Below are positions 35,863 through 45,323 of a stretch of DNA of 64,000 nt, one piece after another. Position 1 is the stretch's first letter. Each line of letters opens with the position of its first letter. Below the pieces are notes generated by a model, which made no database searches, was not told where the DNA came from, and saw only the letters and a program-made list of their open reading frames with translations. The stretch is from Paraprevotella sp. (GTDB taxonomy: Bacteria > Bacteroidota > Bacteroidia > Bacteroidales > Bacteroidaceae): contig JAGBCQ010000021.1 of NCBI GenBank assembly GCA_017937925.1, forward strand, positions 56,918-120,917. Direction: 5' to 3'. A program made the position numbers and the translations under genes.

Positions 35863-36138
35863 TTAGAACCAATACCCTTTATTATCCTTTTTATTTTCAA
35901 TTATCGGTGGGGAAAAGAGTTTTGCCACGTGCGAAGCATGCCACTGCGGAAACTCTTCGGGGTGAGAACGCATCAACTGCACGATGTCAGGTAGCGTCTT
36001 GTGCGGTGTGTGTCTCGTTGCATAGGCATTATTGTATGACAGAAATGCGACAATGACTTGACGTAGTTTGTCAATGATGTGTTTTACTTTGAGACTACCT
36101 ATTAACTTTTTATCTATCCTAAAACAATAACATATATA
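35863..36138 (-). pseudogene. Possible 3' remnant of a lost gene
   Basis: On the minus strand one frame is open for about 91 codons and reads like real protein (LRQVIVAFLSYNNAYATRH, LPDIVQLMRSHPEEFPQWHA, VAKLF) with a normal TAA stop at 35863-35865. No ATG, GTG or TTG occurs near its 5' end and it runs antisense-free into the nhaD 3' end, so it cannot be translated as it stands. Its base composition is richer in GC than the flanking intergenic DNA. I do not recognise the parent family. Confidence 0.4.
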
Positions 36139-37492
36139 CTATTATACCTGCAAAGAAACCTAAAAGGACTAAAGGTGTAAAACGTTTTAGATAGTAACCA
36201 AACGAAATTTTCTCCATTCCCATTACTGTAACACCGGCAGCGGAACCGATTATCAAAATACTTCCTCCCGTCACTGCACAGTATGCCAATAACGTCCAGA
36301 AAGAACTATCTGCGGCAAAGACACCGGCTTCTTGTAATGGGTACATCCCCATCGTTGCTGAAACCAAAGCCACGTTATCCAAAAATGATGACAGGACACC
36401 CAAAACAATAGCGATTGTGTTTTCATCGGCAAAAGTGTCACTTAAGAAATTCGCCATAATAGCTAGTTGACCGGTAACTATCAATGCCTGAACAGACATC
36501 AGAATGCCGAGGAAAAAGAAAATCGTACTGATATCCACACGTGAGAATGCTCGCTGCACTCGCAGATTTAGCACTGCCTCATCGTCGGAATCTGCATACT
36601 TACGATCAGTTATCACCCATAATGCTACCAACCCCAATAGAACACCCATAAATGGGGGCAATTGTATCAAAGTCTGCAATATCGGAACCATTGCCAATGA
36701 ACCGAGACCTACACAAAGAACCACCTTCCGAATTTTGGGATTCACTTTTGTCTGTTCGCCAACATCGGCAGTTAACGGTATTATCAATGTTTTTGGGGGC
36801 AACATAAAAGTTGCTAACGATAAAGAAACAGTCAGCATGACTAACGAAGGTAATATTAAAGAACCAACTTGATGCAAGGCCGACACATTACCACCCGTCC
36901 ATAACAATAGCGTAGTTACATCACCTATTGGAGAACATGAGCCTCCGGCGTTGGCTGCTATTATTATCATAGAGCTGAATATCAATCTTGTATTACGCTC
37001 AGGGACTAATTTACGAGCAATAGAAATCAGCACGATGACTGTCGCCAAATTTCCCAATAGCATAGACATGAAAAAGGTGATAAAACAGAGCATCCACAAC
37101 AACACTCGTTGATTACTGGTTTTGATTGATTGAGAAATAATTCCAAATCCGCCATGTGAATCTACTATATCTATTATTGCCATAGAACCTAACACAAAGA
37201 ATAGCGTCGTCGCCACATCTCCTAGTCCACGGACCAATTTAAGTTCAACAAACTCAAATGCCAACTCATGTAAGGGCATTTCACTCAACTCAGGAAACAT
37301 CGCCATGAACTCCGAAATGTGTTTTGGCGGATTGACCAAAAAGAATTGTTCTGCATTTAGCAAGAATATAAGCCACAAAAGGATTGACATACCAACGGCT
37401 GTAGCAGCCTTATTTATCTTAATGACATCTTCAAATGCGATACCCATTATTCCAATAACAAATATCACCGGCATTAAATAATAGAAAAACAT
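36119..37492 (-). CDS. nhaD: Na+/H+ antiporter, NhaD type
   Basis: The 457-aa integral membrane protein has about 12 hydrophobic segments and NhaD-type signatures: MSMLLGNLATVIVLISIARKLVP, ANAGGSCSPIGDVTTLLLWTGG, SSFLDNVALVSATMGMYPLQEAG and YCAVTGGSILIIGSAAGV. It exports Na+ (or Li+) in exchange for protons and supports salt and pH homeostasis. It is monocistronic on the minus strand, divergent from the GH51 gene. Confidence 0.94.
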   Translation of the reverse strand: MFFYYLMPVIFVIGIMGIAFEDVIKINKAATAVGMSILLWLIFLLNAEQFFLVNPPKHISEFMAMFPELSEMPLHELAFEFVELKLVRGLGDVATTLFFVLGSMAIIDIVDSHGGFGIISQSIKTSNQRVLLWMLCFITFFMSMLLGNLATVIVLISIARKLVPERNTRLIFSSMIIIAANAGGSCSPIGDVTTLLLWTGGNVSALHQVGSLILPSLVMLTVSLSLATFMLPPKTLIIPLTADVGEQTKVNPKIRKVVLCVGLGSLAMVPILQTLIQLPPFMGVLLGLVALWVITDRKYADSDDEAVLNLRVQRAFSRVDISTIFFFLGILMSVQALIVTGQLAIMANFLSDTFADENTIAIVLGVLSSFLDNVALVSATMGMYPLQEAGVFAADSSFWTLLAYCAVTGGSILIIGSAAGVTVMGMEKISFGYYLKRFTPLVLLGFFAGIIVYMLLF

Positions 37493-37795
37493 AGCACCCT
37501 TTTATCTTTTATATTTATATATGAATCTGAATCTCTTTATTATAACATTGTGACGCTTGACACAGACAGATAACACCGCAAAAATAAGAAATATAATATC
37601 CGTACAAAAAAATCCTTTCATAAAAACCATTACGATGGCGTTAAAAAAACATTAAGTGTCATTACAACCAATCTGCAAGACCGCCTAAGTATAAACAAAA
37701 AAACAAAAAGCTCTTTAAATATATTGTTACTTTAACGGAATATCCGTATTTTAGCAACGGAAATCATTTTTTAATTAAACTAACATACAATTATC
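37493..37795. promoter_or_regulatory. 303-bp divergent promoter region between nhaD and GH51
   Basis: No gene is visible. Toward GH51, TTG (37724-37726) and TATTTTAG (37747-37754) with a 20-bp spacer form a slightly degenerate promoter 42 bp before the ATG. The nhaD side is AT-rich without a clear consensus match. I see no obvious operator repeat. Confidence 0.5.
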
Positions 37796-39799
37796 ATGAA
37801 AATCAAATCATTGTTTTTAGGTGCAGCGGTTGTAGCATCTTTGCTTTCTGCCAATGCACAAGACAACACAGTAACGGTACAGACCAAAAACATTGGTGCT
37901 GAAATTCAGTCAACTATGTATGGTGTCTTCTTCGAAGATATTAACTACGGAGCGGATGGCGGACTTTATGCTGAATTGGTAAAAAACCGTTCTTTTGAGT
38001 TTACTCCCGATCATTATATGGGATGGGAAATGTTTGGAAATGTCACATTAAAGAACGATGGACCATTTGAGAAGAACCCACACTATGTTCGTTTAGGTTG
38101 GGCCGGTCATGGCGATATGTGGACCGGTATCCAAAATACAGGTTTCTTTGGTATCGGTCTTAAGAAAGGTGCCGACTATCGTTTTTCTGTATGGGCACGT
38201 GTCCCGGATGGCAAGCCTGTCACTTTAATGGTACAATTCATCGACCAAAACACATCTGCGAACGACCAACAATTTGTCAGCCAAGATTTGGTTATCGACT
38301 CTAAAGAATGGAAGAAATACACAATGGTGATGAAGTCTAACCGTACAATAGAAAAGGCAAACTTACGTATTTTCTTGTCTAACCCACAACACCGCTCTGG
38401 TCAAGGTATTGTTGATTTGGAACACGTTTCTTTATTCCCTGTTGACACATGGAACGGTCATGAAAATGGTTTGCGTAAGGACTTGGTACAAGCTCTTTAC
38501 GACATGAAACCCGGTATATTCCGTTTCCCCGGTGGATGTATTGTTGAGGGTGCTAACCTTGAAACACGCTATCAATGGAAAAATACAGTAGGTCCGGTTG
38601 AAAATCGTCCTTTGAACAAGAACCGTTGGGAGTCAACTTTTATTAATCGTTACTTCCCTGATTATTTCCAAAGCTACGGACTTGGTTTCTACGAGTACTT
38701 CTTACTTTGCGAAGAAATTGGTGCAGCTCCACTTCCTGTATTGAACGTTGGTATGGCTTGTCAGTACCAAAACTGGAACAATGAACACGCACACGTTCCT
38801 TGCAACGCTGAGGACTTGAAACCATACATTGACGATGCTCTTGATTTGATTGAGTTTGCAAACGGCAGTACAGACACGAAATGGGGAAAACTCCGTGCAG
38901 AAATGGGTCACCCAGAACCATTCAATATGAAATTCTTAGGTATCGGCAACGAGCAATGGGACAAGTTCTACTTTGACCGCTTGCAATTCTTTATGGACGT
39001 TCTTCGTGAGAAGCACCCTGAAATCAAGATTATTGGAACATCCGGTCCTGACTCTGAAGGTCATAACTTCGAAATTGGTTGGGAAGACATGAAGAAAAAG
39101 AATGTTGATTTAGTGGACGAACACTTCTACCGTAACATCAGTTGGTTCAAAAATAGCATGAACCGTTACGACGATTACGACCGTAATGGTCCGAAAGTAT
39201 TCCCCGGTGAGTATGCTTGCCATGACCATGAGAACCGTATGAAGTGGAACCATGCCGGTGCTTCTATTTATGAAGCTGCGTTCATGACTACATTCGAGCG
39301 CAATGCTGACATCGTTCACATGACTGCTTACGCTCCACTCTTCGCTCACTACGAAGGTTGGCAATGGCGTCCGGACTTGATTTGGTTTGACAATTTACAT
39401 TGTGTAAAATCTGTTAGCTACTATGTTCAACAAATGTACGCTTGCAACATGGGTACGCATATGGTTAAGAGTAGCATCGCTAATCCTACTCCGAAGGGAC
39501 AAGATGGCGTATTTGCAAGTTCTGTATTTGACAAAAACACCAACGAGTATATCGTAAAGGTAGCTAATACGACTGAGAAACCTCAACAAATTGACATCGT
39601 CTTAGAAGGCTTGAAGAAAATGGATAGCTATGTTCCTACTCAAACATTGGATTGTAGCGAGTTCGCCATGGAGAATTCTGTAGAAAATCCTAATGCTATC
39701 GTACCACAAAACGGTTACGTTACCGCAGAAGGCAACACTATCAAAGCTACTATTGCCGGTAAGAACTTTGTTGTATTCAAGGCTAAGAAAATTAAGTAA
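37796..39799 (+). CDS. Alpha-L-arabinofuranosidase, GH51, secreted
   Basis: The 667-aa product has a signal peptide (MKIKSLFLGAAVVASLLSANAQ). An N-terminal beta-sandwich domain with a carbohydrate-binding look (about 60-215) is inserted before the GH51 barrel: FRFPGGCIVEGANLETRYQW, acid/base E386 in GIGNEQWDKFYF and nucleophile E472 in VFPGEYACHD. A C-terminal beta domain closes it (EYIVKVANTTEKPQQIDIVL). It removes terminal alpha-L-arabinofuranose from arabinan or arabinoxylan. It stands alone, without SusC/D neighbours, and ends at a terminator. Confidence 0.95.
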   Translation: MKIKSLFLGAAVVASLLSANAQDNTVTVQTKNIGAEIQSTMYGVFFEDINYGADGGLYAELVKNRSFEFTPDHYMGWEMFGNVTLKNDGPFEKNPHYVRLGWAGHGDMWTGIQNTGFFGIGLKKGADYRFSVWARVPDGKPVTLMVQFIDQNTSANDQQFVSQDLVIDSKEWKKYTMVMKSNRTIEKANLRIFLSNPQHRSGQGIVDLEHVSLFPVDTWNGHENGLRKDLVQALYDMKPGIFRFPGGCIVEGANLETRYQWKNTVGPVENRPLNKNRWESTFINRYFPDYFQSYGLGFYEYFLLCEEIGAAPLPVLNVGMACQYQNWNNEHAHVPCNAEDLKPYIDDALDLIEFANGSTDTKWGKLRAEMGHPEPFNMKFLGIGNEQWDKFYFDRLQFFMDVLREKHPEIKIIGTSGPDSEGHNFEIGWEDMKKKNVDLVDEHFYRNISWFKNSMNRYDDYDRNGPKVFPGEYACHDHENRMKWNHAGASIYEAAFMTTFERNADIVHMTAYAPLFAHYEGWQWRPDLIWFDNLHCVKSVSYYVQQMYACNMGTHMVKSSIANPTPKGQDGVFASSVFDKNTNEYIVKVANTTEKPQQIDIVLEGLKKMDSYVPTQTLDCSEFAMENSVENPNAIVPQNGYVTAEGNTIKATIAGKNFVVFKAKKIK

Positions 39800-39825
39800 G
39801 AACTATTTGAAAATGATATTAGGTG

Positions 39826-39857
39826 GGGCGTGTCTCAGAGGCACGCCCTATTTGTTT
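39826..39857 (+). terminator. Intrinsic terminator after GH51
   Basis: GGGCGTG (39826-39832) and CACGCCC (39842-39848) form a 7-bp GC-rich stem with a TCTCAGAGG loop followed by TATTTGTTTT. Confidence 0.75.
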
Positions 39858-39910
39858 TAATTTTATCGGGATTATTTCACTTTTTCTTTATGTTTATTCT
39901 TCGTTTTTTG

Positions 39911-39918
39911 TAACTTTG
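39911..39918 (+). promoter_or_regulatory. -7 element of the metF operon promoter
   Basis: TAACTTTG matches TAnnTTTG, 49 bp before the metF ATG. No clean -33 TTTG is seen at the expected distance. The leader is too short for a known SAM or cobalamin riboswitch. Confidence 0.55.
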
Positions 39919-39967
39919 CCTATTAGTGTCTTACACAACGTAAGGAATAAACAATAGTAAAAAGAAA

Positions 39968-40921
39968 ATGAATGTTATTGAGCTGATAAAAAAAACGAAC
40001 GGACCGGCCTTCTCGTTTGAAGTACTTCCGCCATTAAAAGGAGCTGGAATAGAGCAGTTGTTTCGTACGATTGATACTCTTCGCGAGTTCTCACCGGCAT
40101 ACATCAATATTACGAACCACCGTAGCGAGTTCGTGTATAAGGAGTTGGGCGATGGAATTGTACAACGCTCACTTATTCGCCGTCGCCCCGGTACTATCGC
40201 GGTGTCGGCTGCTATCAAATCGCGTTATGACATTCACGTAGTACCACATGTGTTATGTAGCGGTTTTACTCGTGAAGATACCGAGTATATGCTCATTGAC
40301 ATGCAATTACTAGGCATCAGGGATTTGCTATTGTTACGTGGCGACAAGGCCAAAGAAGATTCCATGTTTACCCCAACGAATGGCGGTTACTCTCACGCAA
40401 CGGAACTGATTGACCATGTCAACCGTTTCAATGAAGGGTTCTTTATCGATGGTAGTCCTATCAAGAATCCCGGCACTCACTTTCATTATGGTGTGGCTTG
40501 CTACCCTGAGAAACATGAAGAGGCGCCAAATCTTGAAAGCGACTTAGCACGTCTGAAGCAGAAAGCTGACATGGGAGCTGAGTATGCAGTGACACAATTA
40601 TTCTACGATAACCGCAAATATTTTGAATTTGTAAATAAAGCCCGCGAAATGGGTATTGACATTCCAATCATTCCGGGTATTAAGCCATTAACCAAGCTAA
40701 CACAATTGACTGTCATTCCAAAGATATTCCGTTGCGACATACCACAAGAATTGGCATCAGAACTACAACGTTGCAAAACGGACGAAGATGTAAAACAAGT
40801 GGGAATAGAATGGGCTGTAGCGCAATGTAAAGAATTAGTGGCTCACGGTGTGCCAAGTTTGCACTTCTACACACTCTCAGCTGTGGATAGTATAAAACAA
40901 ATAGCACAACAAATATATTAA
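39968..40921 (+). CDS. metF: Methylenetetrahydrofolate reductase
   Basis: The 317-aa FAD enzyme makes 5-methyl-THF for methionine synthesis. The TIM-barrel motifs are FSFEVLPPLKG at the N-terminus, YINITNHRSEF, LLLRGDKAKE, YPEKHEEAPN and AVTQLFYDNRKYFEF. The N-terminal Glu of the FEVLPP strand is the catalytic acid position. holB follows after 8 bp, so a shared transcript is likely. Confidence 0.96.
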   Translation: MNVIELIKKTNGPAFSFEVLPPLKGAGIEQLFRTIDTLREFSPAYINITNHRSEFVYKELGDGIVQRSLIRRRPGTIAVSAAIKSRYDIHVVPHVLCSGFTREDTEYMLIDMQLLGIRDLLLLRGDKAKEDSMFTPTNGGYSHATELIDHVNRFNEGFFIDGSPIKNPGTHFHYGVACYPEKHEEAPNLESDLARLKQKADMGAEYAVTQLFYDNRKYFEFVNKAREMGIDIPIIPGIKPLTKLTQLTVIPKIFRCDIPQELASELQRCKTDEDVKQVGIEWAVAQCKELVAHGVPSLHFYTLSAVDSIKQIAQQIY

Positions 40922-40929
40922 ATTGAGAT

Positions 40930-42045
40930 ATGTTCAAACAGGTAATAGGACAAGACGATATCAAAGCGCGCCTCATCAATGAGGCTAGGAGTGGGCGCGT
41001 TCCACATGCCATTCTGTTTACCGGTCCCTCGGGGTGCGGTAAGTTAGCTTTGGCTATTGCCTTTGCACGTTACCTTTTATGCGAGCATCCTTCCGAAAAT
41101 GACGCTTGCGGAAAATGTCCTTCATGTCGCACATCACTTGGTTTTGTACATCCCGACTTACATTTCGTTTACCCTATTATCAAATATAAAAAAACTGAGA
41201 CATCTATCTGTGAAGCTTATATAAAAGAATGGCGTCAACGACTAGAGCAAGGATTATATTTTGATTTGGAAGATTGGCTTGCAGACATGAAAGCTGAGAA
41301 CCAACAAGTCCTTATTTACGCCGCCGAAAGCGAACAGATACAACGCAAACTTTCTTTGAAATCAACATTGGGTGGTCGTAAAGTAATGGTCATCTGGATG
41401 CCTGAAAAAATGCATCCTACTTGTGCAAACAAGCTATTGAAACTCATAGAAGAACCTCCAACGGATACCATTTTTCTACTAGTAAGTGATGAGCCGGAAA
41501 AAATTCTTCCCACCATCTTAAGTCGTACGCAACGTATCGAAATAAAAGGCATAGCCCCTAGCAAAATAGCTGAAGCCATACAACAATATCACCCTGCTGA
41601 AGACGCTACCTTAGTAGCACGTACAGCACAAGGTAGCTATACCGCAGCGTTAAAAGCAATAGACCGAAGTCGGGACAACGACTTGTTTCTTGATTTATTC
41701 ATCATGCTGATGCGCCTGAGCTACCAACGTAAGATTAAGGACATGCGAAAATGGAGCGAACAAATAGCGAGCATGGGGCGGGAACGACAAAAAAACTTTT
41801 TGGACTATTGCCAAAGACTTATCAGAGAAAACTTTATTTATAATTTCCGTCAACCGGAATTGAACTATATGCGACAGAAGGAGGCTGACTTTGCCAAGAA
41901 CTTCGCACGTTTCGTCAACGAACGGAACGTCATAAAAATCATGGACGAATTAAGCGATGCAGCACGTGACATCGAGCAAAACACGAACCCCAAAATGGTG
42001 TTCTTTGACTTTGCTCTGAAAATGATAGTGCTGCTGATTCAATAA
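40930..42045 (+). CDS. holB: DNA polymerase III delta' subunit
   Basis: The 371-aa clamp-loader subunit has an AAA+ N-terminal half with HAILFTGPSGCGKLALAIAF, a four-Cys zinc module (CEHPSENDACGKCPSC) and KMHPTCANKLLKLIEEPP, followed by sensor motif LSRTQRIE. In the P-loop the residue after Lys is Leu instead of Thr/Ser, consistent with delta' not hydrolysing ATP. It joins tau/gamma and delta to load the sliding clamp. It lies between metF and ricT. Confidence 0.92.
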   Translation: MFKQVIGQDDIKARLINEARSGRVPHAILFTGPSGCGKLALAIAFARYLLCEHPSENDACGKCPSCRTSLGFVHPDLHFVYPIIKYKKTETSICEAYIKEWRQRLEQGLYFDLEDWLADMKAENQQVLIYAAESEQIQRKLSLKSTLGGRKVMVIWMPEKMHPTCANKLLKLIEEPPTDTIFLLVSDEPEKILPTILSRTQRIEIKGIAPSKIAEAIQQYHPAEDATLVARTAQGSYTAALKAIDRSRDNDLFLDLFIMLMRLSYQRKIKDMRKWSEQIASMGRERQKNFLDYCQRLIRENFIYNFRQPELNYMRQKEADFAKNFARFVNERNVIKIMDELSDAARDIEQNTNPKMVFFDFALKMIVLLIQ

Positions 42046-42069
42046 TCAACAATACAGCTATCCAAGAAT

Positions 42070-43353
42070 ATGGAAGAGAAATTTAAACTAAATGGAGCGG
42101 ACAGAGGACTTAGCATAAAAGGGTGCGGTCGACAAGATAAACAACTGAATACTTATGACTATCTTGCGGATGTGCCTGGTAATACAGATGTTTGTGACTT
42201 GGTTGAAGTCCAGTTCAAGAATACACGCAAAGGATACTATAGAAATTCAAACCGCCTTGAAATAGAAAAAGGAGATATCGTTGCGGTAGAAGCAACTCCG
42301 GGACATGACATCGGAGTGGTAACACTGACCGGTAGGTTAGTACCATTGCAAATGAAAAAAAGTGGTATTAAAGGCGAACAAGAAATTAAGCGAGTTTATC
42401 GGAAAGCAAAGCAAGTGGATCTTGAGAAGTACGAAGAAGCCAAAAGTCGTGAACATGATACCATGATTCGGTCACGACAGATTGCCAAAGATTTGGGATT
42501 GGATATGAAAATTGGCGACGTAGAATACCAAGGTGATGGCAATAAAGCTATATTCTATTACATTGCTGATGGGCGTGTGGACTTTAGACAACTCATCAAG
42601 GTACTTGCTGATGCCTTTCATGTTCGTATTGAGATGAAACAAATCGGTGCGCGCCAAGAGGCCGGTCGCATAGGCGGTATTGGTCCGTGTGGCAGGGAGT
42701 TGTGTTGTGCGACATGGATGAAAAATTTCGTATCGGTATCCACCGGAGCAGCACGTTTTCAAGATATTTCGCTTAATCCGCAGAAACTCGCAGGACAATG
42801 TGCCAAACTAAAATGTTGCATGAATTATGAAGTTGATGCCTATGTTGAAGCCGGCAAACGACTACCTAGCAAAGAAATTACACTGCAAACCATGGATGCC
42901 GAATACTTTTTCTTTAAAGCAGACATCCTAGCTGGGTTAGTCACTTACTCTACCGATAAGCACATAGCAGCAAATCTCGTTACGCTGACAGCCGCACAAG
43001 CATTTGACGTTATCAACATGAACCGCAAAGGCGAAAAACCTGAAAAACTAAATAGTTCTGAAGAACCACAGAATACTAAACCTGCCGACCTTGTAGAACA
43101 AGAAAGTTTAACGCGATTTGACAAACGCAAAAAAAGTAAACATAAAAACAAGAATAAGGGTGAGCACCACAATAGCGAGCACACCCCAAAGAACGATAAT
43201 AACGAGGGCAGTGGAGAACATCACAGCCATAATAGTGGAGAGCAACGTGAAGTACGAAACCATCGAGATCGACGCAACAATCATGGAAGACACGGGAGGG
43301 AACATAGAAATAGAGAACATTCCAATCATTCTGAAAATGGTTCAAAGGAATAG
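42070..43353 (+). CDS. ricT: PSP1-domain protein RicT (YaaT)
   Basis: The 427-aa protein has a PSP1 C-terminal-type domain (RSRQIAKDLGLDMKIGDVEYQGDGNKAIFYY ... FRQLIKVLADAFHVRIEMKQIGARQEA). The conserved Cys sites GPCGRELCC and CAKLKCCMNYE can hold an Fe-S cluster, as in the Bacillus RicAFT complex that acts on RNase Y. The last 85 residues or so are a low-complexity, Lys/Arg/His/Asn-rich tail, unusual in length and probably disordered and RNA-binding. RicA and RicF are not in the window. It sits between holB and gldH. Confidence 0.9.
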   Translation: MEEKFKLNGADRGLSIKGCGRQDKQLNTYDYLADVPGNTDVCDLVEVQFKNTRKGYYRNSNRLEIEKGDIVAVEATPGHDIGVVTLTGRLVPLQMKKSGIKGEQEIKRVYRKAKQVDLEKYEEAKSREHDTMIRSRQIAKDLGLDMKIGDVEYQGDGNKAIFYYIADGRVDFRQLIKVLADAFHVRIEMKQIGARQEAGRIGGIGPCGRELCCATWMKNFVSVSTGAARFQDISLNPQKLAGQCAKLKCCMNYEVDAYVEAGKRLPSKEITLQTMDAEYFFFKADILAGLVTYSTDKHIAANLVTLTAAQAFDVINMNRKGEKPEKLNSSEEPQNTKPADLVEQESLTRFDKRKKSKHKNKNKGEHHNSEHTPKNDNNEGSGEHHSHNSGEQREVRNHRDRRNNHGRHGREHRNREHSNHSENGSKE

Positions 43354-43362
43354 TTTAATGGC

Positions 43363-43836
43363 ATGATACAAAAATATTACAACATAGTTTTTACTATCCT
43401 ATTCGTGAGTGGCATATTGTCACTCACGAGTTGTGATAAACACACTATTTCTCACCGCTACCATTGTATTAACTCTGACGGGTGGTATCGTTCGGATACT
43501 TTGTTTTTTGCAATAGATTCAATTGAATCAGACAATACATACCACTTCATCCTTGATTTGCGCACCACAAACGATTGTCCATACAAAAGTTTATGGTTAA
43601 CTGTAGAAAAAGAATTATGTCCGAATCCTACGTTTGAATGTGACACCATAGAATTTGTACTGACAAACCAGCAACATCAACGTACGGGGACAGGCATACA
43701 TCTTTTACAATATAGTAAGGAAATAAAATCTACCTATTTGAACAAAGGTACAAACGGCAGTATACGTATATACCACATTATGAATGATGATTGTTTAACC
43801 GGAATCCGCGATATTGGCATACGTATTGAACAATAA
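43363..43836 (+). CDS. gldH: Gliding motility lipoprotein GldH
   Basis: The 157-aa lipoprotein has Cys24 in ILSLTSCDKH and the GldH pattern NTYHFILDLRTTNDCPYKSLWLTVE ... IRIYHIMNDDCLTGIRDIGIRIE. GldH was found as a Flavobacterium gliding protein, yet it persists in non-gliding Bacteroidales, where its role is unclear. It follows ricT by 9 bp and converges on rodA with 5 bp between the stop codons. Confidence 0.85.
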   Translation: MIQKYYNIVFTILFVSGILSLTSCDKHTISHRYHCINSDGWYRSDTLFFAIDSIESDNTYHFILDLRTTNDCPYKSLWLTVEKELCPNPTFECDTIEFVLTNQQHQRTGTGIHLLQYSKEIKSTYLNKGTNGSIRIYHIMNDDCLTGIRDIGIRIEQ

Positions 43837-43841
43837 TACTA

Positions 43842-45323
43842 TCAGTAACGCTTAGACAAGTTTCTAGCTGCATCAATACGTAGGAAGATAAACAGCAATA
43901 ACGTGAATCCCCACAATGAAGAACCGCCGTAACTAAAGAACGGAAGAGGAATACCAATAACCGGCGTCAATCCTAGGACCATTCCCACATTTATAAACAA
44001 ATGAAACAGGAAGACACTCATCACAGCATAACCATATATACGCCCAAAAGCATACGGTTGTCGTTCTGCCAAATAAATCAGTCGCAAAATGAGCGCTAAG
44101 AATAACAGCAAGACTAAAGACGCGCCCCAAAATCCTTCTTCTTCTCCTACAGTACAGAATATAAAGTCAGTATCCTGTTCCGGAACATACTTTAATTTCG
44201 TTTGCGTGCCATTTAAAAAACCTTTCCCCATTAAGCCACCGGAACCTATCGCTATTTTTGCCTGATTAACATTGTACCCCGCCCCGGAGGGGTCATCTTC
44301 CAGACCAAGTAACACATGGATACGGACGCGTTGATGTGGTTGCAAGACTTCGTTCAAAACGGGTTCAACAGCATAAGAAAATGACAACGACACCAATGTA
44401 AACATAGCAATATAGAAATAATTGGTAACGCGATCACGTAAAGCCAAGTAACATAAATAACCGACAATAAAGAGAGAGAGAACTAACAACACCCATGTTA
44501 CATCAAATGGGATTACCCAATAAGCAAAACAAAAAGTAATCACAATACTTCCTATACCATAAATAGTGATTAGTTTTAAAGCTTTATCGGTCTTTCCGCA
44601 ATAAACACGCAACAATCCCAATGTAAAAAGAAAAATTAATAGTAAAACGATGAATTGGCCGACAGACATCGGTATATGCCACATAGGAACATCCGCATAG
44701 CGTACACCTACAACAAAATAAGTAACTGCAGAAATTCCGGCAAACAAAATAGAACCCGGCATACCTTCTCGATAAAGTACAAGGAAAAAAGCTAAATATA
44801 CAAGTGCCGAACCGGTTTCTTTTTGTAATATAATCAGAATGATTGGAACAAAGATAATGGCACAAGTCATCAAGGCTTCACGCATTCTTGACATACTATA
44901 TCCATAAACAGACATATATTTCGCTAATGCCAATGCCGTAGCACACTTGGCGAACTCGGCGAATTGAATACTGAAAGATCCTATTTTTATCCACGAAAGC
45001 GATCCCTTAATATCTCGTGCAAAAAAAGGAGTAATAAAAAGAAGTATTAAGAAAATGCCATATATTATGTAAGCAAACGTGTCATAAATTCTGTCATCCA
45101 ACATCAATAAGACAAAACCCAAAACAAAGGATGTGCCAATCCACACCAACTGCATTCCCGAACGAGAGTCAAAAGAAAAGATATTGCCTGCCAATTCGAA
45201 ATCGTAACTTGCACCGCAAATGCTAATCCATCCGAATGCCAACAATGCTACATAAATCAGTATGGTCCACCAATCCAATGACTTCCATACTCCTTCACCT
45301 TTCCTACCTTGCAGTCGTTCCAT
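43842..45323 (-). CDS. rodA: Rod-shape peptidoglycan polymerase RodA
   Basis: This SEDS-family polymerase of about 493 aa (from the Met of MERLQGRKGEG) has about ten membrane helices, SLSWIKIGSFSIQFAEFAKCATALALAKY with the conserved sequence near the catalytic Asp loop, QAKIAIGSGGLMGKGFLNGTQTKLKYVPEQDTDFIF, and PFFSYGGSSLWG at the end. It links lipid II into glycan strands together with the PBP2 encoded just upstream. The start at 45323 overlaps mrdA by 20 bp; an upstream Met at 45386 would overlap it by 83 bp. It is the last gene of the cell-shape operon. Confidence 0.95.
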   Translation of the reverse strand: MERLQGRKGEGVWKSLDWWTILIYVALLAFGWISICGASYDFELAGNIFSFDSRSGMQLVWIGTSFVLGFVLLMLDDRIYDTFAYIIYGIFLILLFITPFFARDIKGSLSWIKIGSFSIQFAEFAKCATALALAKYMSVYGYSMSRMREALMTCAIIFVPIILIILQKETGSALVYLAFFLVLYREGMPGSILFAGISAVTYFVVGVRYADVPMWHIPMSVGQFIVLLLIFLFTLGLLRVYCGKTDKALKLITIYGIGSIVITFCFAYWVIPFDVTWVLLVLSLFIVGYLCYLALRDRVTNYFYIAMFTLVSLSFSYAVEPVLNEVLQPHQRVRIHVLLGLEDDPSGAGYNVNQAKIAIGSGGLMGKGFLNGTQTKLKYVPEQDTDFIFCTVGEEEGFWGASLVLLLFLALILRLIYLAERQPYAFGRIYGYAVMSVFLFHLFINVGMVLGLTPVIGIPLPFFSYGGSSLWGFTLLLFIFLRIDAARNLSKRY

